From the NCBI GenBank assembly GCA_025352885.1, contig JANXRZ010000208.1:1-57517 (forward strand): a stretch of 57,517 bases of DNA, read 5' to 3'. The notes under the pieces are model-generated. The model was not told the DNA's origin. It saw only the letters and a program-made list of their open reading frames with translations, and did not search any database. The DNA is from Pseudomonadota bacterium. GTDB taxonomy: Bacteria > Pseudomonadota > Gammaproteobacteria > Burkholderiales > SG8-39. Of the stretch, positions 49,306 through 57,517 are shown in pieces. Every line of letters begins with the position of its first letter. Positions within the stretch are counted from its first letter, which is position 1. The translations under genes and the position numbers were made by a program.

Positions 49306-49365
49306 ACCCGCCCCGTTCGGACCCGCCCCGTTCGGACCCGCCCCGTTCGGACCCGCCCGGTTCGG
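49306..49365. repeat. Four tandem 15-bp repeats between bepA-like gene and moaC
   Basis: The unit ACCCGCCCCGTTCGG occurs at 49306, 49321 and 49336 exactly and at 49351 with one change (C to G). The array lies in the divergent spacer, 20 bp from the protease ATG and 64 bp from the moaC ATG. It has no spacers, so it is not CRISPR. Confidence 0.8.
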
Positions 49366-49428
49366 CCGGGCATCCTTCGCGAGCGCCGCTGACTGGCGAG
49401 CGGCTCGCCCAACCGGAAGACTTGCGCA

Positions 49429-49992
49429 ATGAAGCCGCCAAAAACGAGAAAGAGCGCCGCATCCCCGGTCAAAGGACCGGGCACGCTGACTCACTTCGAC
49501 CGGCGCGGCCAGGCTCACATGGTGGATGTCGGCGCAAAGGACGAAACGCATCGCGTGGCCATCGCAGGCGGCCGGATCGAGATGCAACCGGCCACGCTGG
49601 GCATGGTGCTCGACGGCGATGCGAGCAAAGGCGATGTGCTAGGCGTTGCCCGTATTGCGGCGATCCAAGGGGCCAAGCGCGCTTCCGATCTCATTCCGCT
49701 TGCACACCCTATCCAGATCACGCGTATCTCGATCGAATTCCAGCCTGAAACCGAGGCATCGGCCATCGCCGTTCGCGCAACGGTCGAATGCCGGGGCCGC
49801 ACCGGAGTGGAGATGGAGGCGCTCGCAGCGGTGAGCGCAGGGCTGCTGACCATCTACGACATGTGCAAAGCCGTAGACCGGGGCATGGTCATCCAGGAAG
49901 TCCGCCTGCTTGAAAAGCGCGGCGGCAAGTCCGGCACTTTCATGCACCGCACGCGCAAAGGCCCGCATCCGAAAGCCCGTCGCAGGACTTAG
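49429..49992 (+). CDS. moaC: Cyclic pyranopterin monophosphate synthase MoaC
   Basis: A 187-residue MoaC, which with MoaA converts GTP to cyclic pyranopterin phosphate, the first step of molybdopterin synthesis. Conserved blocks are [18 protein letters not shown] near residue 20, [24 protein letters not shown] near 67, [13 protein letters not shown] near 88 and [11 protein letters not shown] near 143. It has a longer basic N-terminus and C-terminus than usual. Supports the molybdoenzyme SoeA. Confidence 0.94.
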   Translation: MKPPKTRKSAASPVKGPGTLTHFDRRGQAHMVDVGAKDETHRVAIAGGRIEMQPATLGMVLDGDASKGDVLGVARIAAIQGAKRASDLIPLAHPIQITRISIEFQPETEASAIAVRATVECRGRTGVEMEALAAVSAGLLTIYDMCKAVDRGMVIQEVRLLEKRGGKSGTFMHRTRKGPHPKARRRT

Positions 49993-50007
49993 CGGCGAAG
50001 CGGACGG

Positions 50008-50697
50008 TCAGTCACGCCATTTTTGGCGATACAGCGCGAGGCTCGCCTGCCAGGCAGCCGAGCCGAATTTGCCCGCGCTATCGTGGGTCACCGCGATCGG
50101 CCAGGTTCCGATCCGAAGCTTCGCCATTTCCGCACTCCTGCAGAAATCGGCATCGTACAAGTCGAACGTGAAGCGCTCATCGAAGCGCAGTCCCGCGTCA
50201 AGGAGCACGCCGCAGCGAGCTGCCAGGAACACGCCGTCCAGCAGCCGACAACTGCGGCCAGGCGGTCCATACCGGCTCAACTCACCGCCCGGGCTGGCGC
50301 CGTGACCGACGACGCCGCTCAGATTTTTCCGGTCATCCCAAGTGAAAGGGTTTTCGGCAATGAAATTCCAGCTGGGCTGCAGCGGGACGCGGCGGGTATT
50401 GCCTGCAAGGCCGACGAGGTCGAACTTTCCCAGAGCCTCGATCAGGCGCTCGTACACGAAGCAATCGTCCAGCCAGACGTCGTCATGCACGAAGAGGAGG
50501 ATCTTCGAGCGATTTGCCTCGCAGATTTCCCGGTTGTAGACGCTGGGCAGTCCGGCGACATTGTCCGCGGCAACGTGAACTTCGAGCCGCTCATCGGAAG
50601 CAAGCCGCCGCATGGACCGACCAAGAAGCGTGGAGGCTTCGAACGCTGGAGGCGAGACCCTGGTGGCCGAAACGATCATCAGTTTCGGAGATTGCAT
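50008..50697 (-). CDS. Small glycosyltransferase-like protein, copy 1
   Basis: A 229-residue GT-A/GT2-like protein. MQSPKLMIVSATR starts a Rossmann-like fold; LLFVHDDVWLDD near residue 67 holds the likely nucleotide/metal-binding DD; GLAGNTRRVPLQPSWNF near 95 and FDLYDADFCRSAEMAKLRIG near 180 are shared with bacterial glycosyltransferases of this type. No membrane segment. ATG 50697 is chosen to match its paralogue; GTG 50712 is an alternative. Tandem duplicate of the next gene. Confidence 0.78.
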   Translation of the reverse strand: MQSPKLMIVSATRVSPPAFEASTLLGRSMRRLASDERLEVHVAADNVAGLPSVYNREICEANRSKILLFVHDDVWLDDCFVYERLIEALGKFDLVGLAGNTRRVPLQPSWNFIAENPFTWDDRKNLSGVVGHGASPGGELSRYGPPGRSCRLLDGVFLAARCGVLLDAGLRFDERFTFDLYDADFCRSAEMAKLRIGTWPIAVTHDSAGKFGSAAWQASLALYRQKWRD

Positions 50698-50719
50698 CTC
50701 GCTCAATGCCACCCTCTTT

Positions 50720-51409
50720 TCATTCCGCCCATTTATCCCTATAGAGTCGAAGACCCTCCCGCCAAGCGGGCGAACCGAATTTGCCCTTGCTCGTATGGGT
50801 CACGGCAATTGGCCAGGTGCCCATGCGCAACCCTGCCTTTTCAGCGGTCCTGCAAAAATCGATGTCGTAGAAATCGAAGGAAAAACGCTCGTCGAACCGC
50901 ACACCGACGTCCAACAGAGTCTTGCAGCGCGCCGCCAGGAACACGCCGTCGAGCATGACGCATGCAAGGCCTGTCGGCCCATAGACGGCAGGCTTTCCCC
51001 ATGGCCGGTCGCCGTCTGCGACGACCCCGCTGAGGTAGCGACGGTCTTCGGGGACGAAAGGATCTTCGCGCGAAAACCCCCACGCGGGCTGGCCGGGCAA
51101 CCGCCTCGTAGTGCCGGCCAGTCCTATGATGTCGAACGATTCGAGCGCCTCGTTCACGCGGTCGTACAGGAAGCAGTCGTCGATCCAGACGTCGTCATGC
51201 ACGAAAAGGAGGAACTTTCCCCGGTTTTCCTCGGAGATCTGGCGGTTGTAAACTGAGGGCAACCCCTCGCCGTTGGAGAATGCCGGTCGTGCCTCGAGCC
51301 GGCGGTCGAAAGACAATCGCCGCATCGATCGACCAAGCGGCGCGGTTTCCATGAAGGGACTGGGGGCGCTGCGAGTCGCCGAAACGATCAGCAGCTTGGG
51401 GATTTGCAT
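50720..51409 (-). CDS. Small glycosyltransferase-like protein, copy 2
   Basis: A 229-residue paralogue of the neighbouring gene, identical in layout: MQIPKLLIVSATR, LLFVHDDVWIDDCFLYDRV near residue 67, GLAGTTRRLPGQPAWGF near 95 and FDERFSFDFYDIDFCRTAEK near 174. The two genes are separated by about 20 bp and face the same way, so they arose by tandem duplication and are probably cotranscribed. Acceptor and sugar donor are unknown. Confidence 0.8.
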   Translation of the reverse strand: MQIPKLLIVSATRSAPSPFMETAPLGRSMRRLSFDRRLEARPAFSNGEGLPSVYNRQISEENRGKFLLFVHDDVWIDDCFLYDRVNEALESFDIIGLAGTTRRLPGQPAWGFSREDPFVPEDRRYLSGVVADGDRPWGKPAVYGPTGLACVMLDGVFLAARCKTLLDVGVRFDERFSFDFYDIDFCRTAEKAGLRMGTWPIAVTHTSKGKFGSPAWREGLRLYRDKWAE

Positions 51410-51460
51410 GACGATATTTCGAGCATGGAGGTATTGTACTGAACGCCGCAGATTTCATTA

Positions 51461-53871
51461 ATGCGGCACGCGATCGAATCGGCAAGGCAACCGCGGGCGC
51501 CGTCCATAAGAACAACCAAGGCAGCAACGCCACTTATACGAATGGGCCTCGCGCATTTCGCAAACAATGACCGCCTTAGGGGGTGGGCCCAGCTCGTCGC
51601 GCTGCAGGCCGTTGTGTGCATCGTCCTTTTTCATGACTATTTGTCCGGCGAAAAATATTTCGCGTTTGCCGACGTCGCAAGCGACACCTACCACCAGTTC
51701 GTGCCGGTCCTCATGCACATGGCCAAGCCTTCAAACTGGGCCAGTGCCTGGACTTTCAACGTCGGCTTAGGCGCGATCGCGCCTTTTTATCCAAACCCTT
51801 TCACGCTTTTAGGTATCGCAGGAGGACCGGATGGCGTCCTCGGACTGCGCATCTGGGTTTACCTGGCCAAGATCTTTACGGGCGGTGCTGCGTTTTACGG
51901 TTTCGGGCTTGCCATAAGTTCGCGTCGCGAGATTGCACTCATTGCAGGGCTCGCTTATTCGTTTTGCGGATTCGTGATGACGGACGGGCAATGGGACGCC
52001 CACTCTGCGGAGTTCGTCGCCTATGCGGTCATCCTTTGGGCCTTCGCCCGCCAGGCAAAAGACGGGAACCGGTGGCTGATTCCGCTGAGCATCGCGCTCG
52101 CCGGCTATACGACATTTATTTTTTCCACCGGCGTCTTCGTCGGTTACCTCTTCGCCGCCAGCTTGATCGCATCGGATCGTCCAGGCCAGACCGCTCGGAA
52201 CTGGTTGCGTTCGGTCGTTCCCCAGTGTGCCATCGGCCTGCTGTTAGCGGCTCCCGCGATATTGCCGCTGATATTCGGGTTGCTCGACAGCCCTCGAGTG
52301 GCAGGTCCGCATTCGGCATTCACCGACCGCCTGGGCGAAGTGATCACGTTCAATGACTGGACGACTATCCAGATAGAACTGGCCGGCTTCTTCCATAAGA
52401 ACCTGCTTGGCGTTGGCAACGGCCATTTCGGCTGGATGAATTATCTGGAAAGTCCCGGATTTCACGTCGGAATCCTTGCTTTGATGCTGATTCCACAACT
52501 CTCACAGGGCAGCCGCTCGGATCGTCGCATCCTGGCCGCGGGCGCGGTCTTGCTGGCGCTCTTCGTTGCGTTGCCCGCGATCCGCTACGCGACCTTCGGA
52601 TTTGGCCTCGATTATTTCAGGGTGAACAACTTGATGGTGACCGTCCTGTTGCTCTCGCTTTTTGCAAGGGCCCTGGAAGTCGTCGCCGATCGCGGCATTA
52701 GGCGAGGGCTTCTGGTCGCCACTTTCGTCGCCCTATTCCTTGTAGTTGCGTATGTACACTCCGAACTCATGCCCCGTCCGTCGATTGCGCACGAAGGCCG
52801 GATTGCGGCGTTTGCTTGCGTTTCGCTGCTGCTTGGGCTCTTTGCAGGCCGCTCGATCCAATGGAAGCAATTCGCCACCCTTTCGCTCGTCGTTGTCGCT
52901 GCCGAGGGGGTAGTGCTCAATTACCCATCCTTCCATGGCAACCGCATTGTCGTTAACAAGGGGACAGTTGGCTATGACGATGGGACCAAAGCGGCCCTGG
53001 CTTTCATCAAGGCTCGCGACAGCGGCTTTTACCGGGTGGAAAAGACCTACAATTCCGTGTCATTTTGCGACGCACTGGCGCAAGGCTACATGGGCGTTAA
53101 GTCCTACTGGTTCCAGAGTTCGGGGATAACGGCGTTTTATTCCGACCTGGATCTCATTCCTAAACGCAGCCGGATAAAGAATTTCACGAATTGGCTGCCG
53201 AATTTCGACGGTCGCTTTCCCTTATATTCGCTGACCGGCGTCAAATACATGATCGTGAACCAGCCGCTCGAATGGATCGGGTTTCGCAAGCTCCACGAGG
53301 TTGGATCCTTGACGATCCTCGAAAACGACCTCGCGTTGCCTCTCGGCGTCGTTTATGAGCGCCAGTTTCCTGTCGACCAATTCCGAAAGATGTCAAAGGA
53401 GGCAAAAGACATCATCATGATCAACGCCGTAATCGTTGATCACGTCCGGGGCGACGCGCCGAGCATGCTCGACACTGCGCAAATGATGCGCCAGAGCACG
53501 ACCTGGATGGAGGAGAACTACGTCGCGCCAGCCCAGTTGCTGAAGCGCCGAGGAATGGTCATTGAGAAGTTTTCACCTGGAAGCATCTTGGGTATCGTGG
53601 AAAGTCCCGTGCCTGGAATCCTTGCCTTTTCGATTCCCTTCTCGAAAGGCTGGTCGATTTCCATCGATGGGGCTGAGCAGCCCCTATTTAGCGCCAACTT
53701 GGGGATGCTCGCCGCCGACATTCCCAAAGGACGACATCGCATCGAACTGACCTACGCCCTGCCCGGCCTGGCTCCGGGACTGGCTCTCGCGCTTATCGGA
53801 TTGATTGTGCTCGTCGTCGGCGGCTTAAGAACCACGCTCAGGCCGCGAGCGGCCCTTTCGCAGGAAGCCGC

Positions 53872-53875
<4 letters not shown>
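51461..53875 (+). CDS. YfhO-family multi-span membrane protein (GT-C-like glycosyltransferase)
   Basis: About 800 residues with roughly 12-13 membrane helices in the first two thirds and a large extracytoplasmic C-terminal part ending in one or two helices. The DVASDTYHQFVPVLMHMAK stretch near residue 73 and FYPNPFTLLGI near 110 follow the YfhO family (PF09586-type), whose members share the GT-C fold. In Bacillus and Listeria YfhO works with a CsbB/GtrB-type enzyme to glycosylate teichoic acid. Here the polyprenyl-phosphate glycosyltransferase gene overlaps its stop. Start is uncertain: ATG 51461 or ATG 51542 (MGLAHFANNDRL), neither with a good ribosome site; the latter gives 777 residues. 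Codon and base use are visibly less GC-rich than upstream genes. Confidence 0.82.
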
Positions 53876-54840
<965 letters not shown>

Positions 54841-54842
54841 GA

Positions 54843-56696
54843 GTGTGCGGCATCGCCGGGTTTGCGGGTGCTGGCGAGCTGGCCGACCTTCGGCGCATGA
54901 ATGCGGCCCAGGCTTCTCGCGGTCCCGATGCCGAAAACGTTTATCACGATGGCCAAAGCGCGGTCTTCCTCGGTCACCTGCGCCTGTCGATCATCGACAT
55001 CGAGGGCGGCACGCAACCCATGTGGACGGCGGACCAGACACTCGGGATCGTGTTCAATGGCGAAATTTACAATCACCCCGAACTGCGTGAGCAGCTTCGC
55101 GCGCTGGGAGCGCACTTCCTGACCGACCATTCGGACACGGAGGTCCTGCTCCATGCCTACCGGCATTGGGGCGACGCTTTCGTCGAACGCCTTAACGGCA
55201 TGTGGGCTTTCGTAATCTATGACCGGAGCCGCCGCCGACTTTTCGCAAGCCGTGACCGGTTCGGGAAGAAGCCGTTTTATTACACGACCCGTCCGGAAGT
55301 CTTCGCTTTTGCATCTGAGTTGTCGGCGTTGGCCGCCCATCCCTTGGTGTCCCGCATCCCTTCTCGCATGGCGCTCAAGAAATATTTTGCGTATGGCTAC
55401 ATTCCCGCTCCGCATTCCTACCTGGAAGGGGTCCTCAAGCTAGAAGGCGGCTGCAACCTCGAATTCGATCTTGCAAGCCGGCGACTGAGAACCTGGCGGT
55501 ACTGGGAATTTCGGCTGGAACCAACGACGTCAGAGCCGGCCACCGCAGAGCAGCAATGGGGCGAGCAGCTTCGCGAGTTGCTCGCGGCCGCCGTGCGGCG
55601 CCGCCTCATCTCCGACGTGCCGATCGGCACATTCCTCTCCGGAGGAATCGATTCATCCGCCGTCAGCGTGCTCGCGGCGCGGGAAACAGGCAAAGAGAGG
55701 CTCCAGACTTTCAGCATCGGCTTTGAGGAAGCGAGCTTTGACGAATCGCGCTACGCGCAGCAGGTCGCCGACCTGATCGGCTCCGTGCATCATCATCGCG
55801 TCTACACGGACTCCGCCGCTCGGCAAGCGCTTCCCGCAGTCCTCGCCCGCCTTGATGAGCCGATGGGCGACAGTTCCCTGCTGCCGACCTCTTTCCTTTG
55901 CGAGCATGCTCGCCGACACGTCACCGTTGCGCTGGGAGGCGATGGCGCCGACGAACTGTTTGCCGGATACGACCCGTTCCTTGCGCTGCGCCTGGCAGAC
56001 GCTTACCAGCGGTTCGTTCCCCGCAAGGTACACAGGGCAATCGCACTTCTCGTCAACCGGTTGCCGGTATCCCATGCAAACATGAGTCTCGACTTCAGGC
56101 TGAAACGCGCCGTGCGCGGGCTCGATAACCGCCCCGCGCTGTGGTGCCCGGTCTGGATGGCCCCTCTTTCAATCGGCGACTTGGGCGACTTGGTCGGAGA
56201 GCCGGTGGAAGCCGAGGAGGTCTACGACGAAGCGATCCAGGCCTGGGACCGTTGCGGCCCCCAAGACCTCGCAAGCCGCGTTCTCGAGTTTTATACGAAG
56301 CTGTATCTCCAGAACGACATCCTTGCAAAGGTCGATCGCGCCAGCATGGCCCACTCCCTCGAAGTGAGGGCACCGTTTCTGGATATCGAGGTGGTCGATT
56401 TTGTGCGCAAGCTTCCGACCCACTGGAAGCTTCGGGGCGGCCGGACGAAGGCTCTCCTCAAGTCCGCTCTCGCACCTTTGCTGCCGGCCAACATTCTGCA
56501 CCGGCGAAAGAAGGGATTCGGCGTGCCGATCGGATCCTGGTTTCGTTCGGGTTCGCTTGAGCTTCCCCAGACGCTGCCGGCCGGGCTCAATTCCCGTGTC
56601 CTTCGTGAAAAGGCGGCCGCGCATATGTCCGGGAAGAACGATGAGCGTGCGTTTCTTTGGAATGCGTATGTGCTTGCCGAAAGATCGCCGCAATAA
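54843..56696 (+). CDS. Asparagine synthase-like glutamine amidotransferase
   Basis: A 617-residue AsnB-family protein. The GTG at 54843 is followed by Cys2 (CGIAGFAGAG), the Ntn glutaminase nucleophile, 2 nt after the preceding stop. The glutaminase domain includes SRGPDAENVY and FNGEIYNHPELRE; the synthetase domain has the pyrophosphate loop FLSGGIDSSAVSVLAA near residue 262. In polysaccharide loci these enzymes often amidate uronic acids or build amino-sugar derivatives rather than make asparagine; the location here supports that, but free asparagine synthesis is not excluded. Confidence 0.9.
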   Translation: MCGIAGFAGAGELADLRRMNAAQASRGPDAENVYHDGQSAVFLGHLRLSIIDIEGGTQPMWTADQTLGIVFNGEIYNHPELREQLRALGAHFLTDHSDTEVLLHAYRHWGDAFVERLNGMWAFVIYDRSRRRLFASRDRFGKKPFYYTTRPEVFAFASELSALAAHPLVSRIPSRMALKKYFAYGYIPAPHSYLEGVLKLEGGCNLEFDLASRRLRTWRYWEFRLEPTTSEPATAEQQWGEQLRELLAAAVRRRLISDVPIGTFLSGGIDSSAVSVLAARETGKERLQTFSIGFEEASFDESRYAQQVADLIGSVHHHRVYTDSAARQALPAVLARLDEPMGDSSLLPTSFLCEHARRHVTVALGGDGADELFAGYDPFLALRLADAYQRFVPRKVHRAIALLVNRLPVSHANMSLDFRLKRAVRGLDNRPALWCPVWMAPLSIGDLGDLVGEPVEAEEVYDEAIQAWDRCGPQDLASRVLEFYTKLYLQNDILAKVDRASMAHSLEVRAPFLDIEVVDFVRKLPTHWKLRGGRTKALLKSALAPLLPANILHRRKKGFGVPIGSWFRSGSLELPQTLPAGLNSRVLREKAAAHMSGKNDERAFLWNAYVLAERSPQ

Positions 56697-56732
56697 TGAA
56701 TTCAAGGCCCGCGACCGGAACAAGACTTTTGC

Positions 56733-57359
56733 ATGAGTGACCCGGACAACAAGTTGATCCTCCAAAAGGTCCGAGGGTACTTCGACGAGAAGATCGTGAA
56801 GTTCGGGCCCAACCACCTCGGCGTGGGATGGAACAGCACAGAGTCGCAAATTGTCCGCTTCGAGCAGTTCCGCCGTTTATTCGCCGGCGAGACCCGCTTT
56901 TCGCTCAATGACGTCGGCTGTGGCTATGGCCATCTCCTCGACTTCCTCATCAGCGACCGGATCCAAGTCGACTACCGCGGGATCGACATCTCGGATGAGA
57001 TGATCAAGCAGGCGAAGGAACTTCATCCTGGGAGGGGCGAATTCGAGTTGACCTCCGATTGCGGGAGGGTTGCGGATTTTTCCGTGGCGAGCGGCATCTT
57101 CAACGTAAAAATGGGCGTTCCGAATGAAGAATGGACCGCCTATGTGCTTCGAACGATCGCGGCGCTCGACAGGTCATCCAGCAAGGGATTCGCGTTCAAC
57201 GTGCTTACGAGGTACTCCGACAAGGAAAAGATGCGGGACGACCTCTACTACGCCGATCCCGGGTTCCTCTTTGACCTGTGCAAGACTACCTATTCAAGGA
57301 ACGTTGCACTGCTTCATGATTATGGACTCTACGAGTTCACTGTCATCGTGAAGAAATGA
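56733..57359 (+). CDS. Class I SAM-dependent methyltransferase
   Basis: A 208-residue methyltransferase with motif I LNDVGCGYGHLLDFL near residue 58 and the acidic loop YRGIDISDEMIKQAKEL near 80. It lacks membrane spans. Its place in the glycan cluster suggests methylation of a sugar or glycan end, or of a precursor. It starts 36 bp after the amidotransferase gene and ends 1 nt before the next ATG. Confidence 0.82.
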   Translation: MSDPDNKLILQKVRGYFDEKIVKFGPNHLGVGWNSTESQIVRFEQFRRLFAGETRFSLNDVGCGYGHLLDFLISDRIQVDYRGIDISDEMIKQAKELHPGRGEFELTSDCGRVADFSVASGIFNVKMGVPNEEWTAYVLRTIAALDRSSSKGFAFNVLTRYSDKEKMRDDLYYADPGFLFDLCKTTYSRNVALLHDYGLYEFTVIVKK

Positions 57360-57360
57360 C

Positions 57361-57517
57361 ATGGCGCGCAAGCACAAGACCGTCCTGATTGCAGGTGGGG
57401 GACTCTCCGGGCTATTTGCCGCATTATTGGTTTCCCGCAAGTATCCCGCCTATGAGGTCGTTCTGGCAGAAAGGGGACCGGCGCTCGGCGGCCTCTATTC
57501 GAGTTTTAACGCAGGCG
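57361..57517 (+). CDS. FAD/NAD(P)-binding oxidoreductase (3' truncated by window)
   Basis: Fifty-two codons are visible before the window ends, starting MARKHKTVLIAGGGLSGLFA with a GxGxxG dinucleotide-binding fold and then ERGPALGGLYSSF, as in UDP-galactopyranose mutase, amine oxidase and similar FAD enzymes. The ATG is 1 nt after the methyltransferase stop. A sugar-nucleotide oxidoreductase is plausible, but the rest is needed to decide. Confidence 0.75.
   Translation, partial: MARKHKTVLIAGGGLSGLFAALLVSRKYPAYEVVLAERGPALGGLYSSFNAG

Noticed and set aside
49306..49365. CRISPR-like array
   Set aside because: Units are 15 bp and contiguous, with no spacers and no cas genes.
51421..51570. Short open frame (about 44-50 codons) overlapping the YfhO N-terminus
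   Set aside because: It has no ATG start and only a poorly spaced ribosome-like GGAGG; it overlaps the better supported YfhO frame.

Overview
The window looks like a chromosomal segment of a high-GC betaproteobacterium (Burkholderiales-like or a near relative). The evidence is the aerobic benzoyl-CoA (box) gene at the left edge, the ilvB-ilvH-ilvC-psd-pssA-leuA run, the sigma factor/DUF3619/DUF3106/RDD cluster and the pepA-holC-valS order. All of these arrangements are familiar from that class. No rRNA, tRNA, CRISPR array, transposase or phage gene was seen.

Layout. 1-8.0 kb: aromatic/xenobiotic catabolism and accessory enzymes (boxB 3' part, SMP-30 lactonase, a 58-residue small gene divergent from a LysR regulator, a PNPOx-like flavoprotein, a sulfatase, a nucleoside deaminase and a feruloyl-CoA synthase-like ligase). 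8.2-14.5 kb: one tight operon with two paralogous TRAP binding proteins, DctQ, DctM, a thiol dioxygenase and SelO. 14.5-24.5 kb: housekeeping genes (ankyrin protein, msrB, yciB, bolA, PpiC chaperone, MliC-like lipoprotein, class II deacetylase, MoxR ATPase, a YihY membrane protein in frame with PyrF, WrbA, DUF2069). 22.9-29.5 kb: branched-chain amino acid and phospholipid genes on the minus strand, with an unannotated leucine-rich leader peptide before leuA. 29.7-40.5 kb: sigma factor cluster, lptF/lptG, pepA-holC-valS and an MFS transporter. 40.6-47.8 kb: a sulfur module, soeABC-like sulfite dehydrogenase followed by tusA, a ligase-fold protein and a Tat-exported FecR-domain protein, divergent from chrB. 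47.8-50.0 kb: M48 protease and moaC. 50.0-57.5 kb: a visibly less GC-rich glycan island with two tandem small glycosyltransferases, YfhO coupled to a polyprenyl-phosphate glycosyltransferase, an asparagine-synthase-like amidotransferase, a methyltransferase and the start of an FAD enzyme.

How the genes fit together. The TRAP/thiol-dioxygenase operon and the Soe/TusA module could together import an organic thiol and oxidise its sulfur through sulfinate to sulfite and sulfate, with MoaC supplying molybdopterin. This is inference from content only. The less routine observations are the leucine leader (apparently leaderless) with its promoter and hairpins, the in-frame YihY-PyrF ORF, a 69-nt intergenic element present twice, a 22-bp-arm inverted repeat, a probable CTG start for the sigma factor, and the YfhO/CsbB-like pair in a Gram-negative setting.
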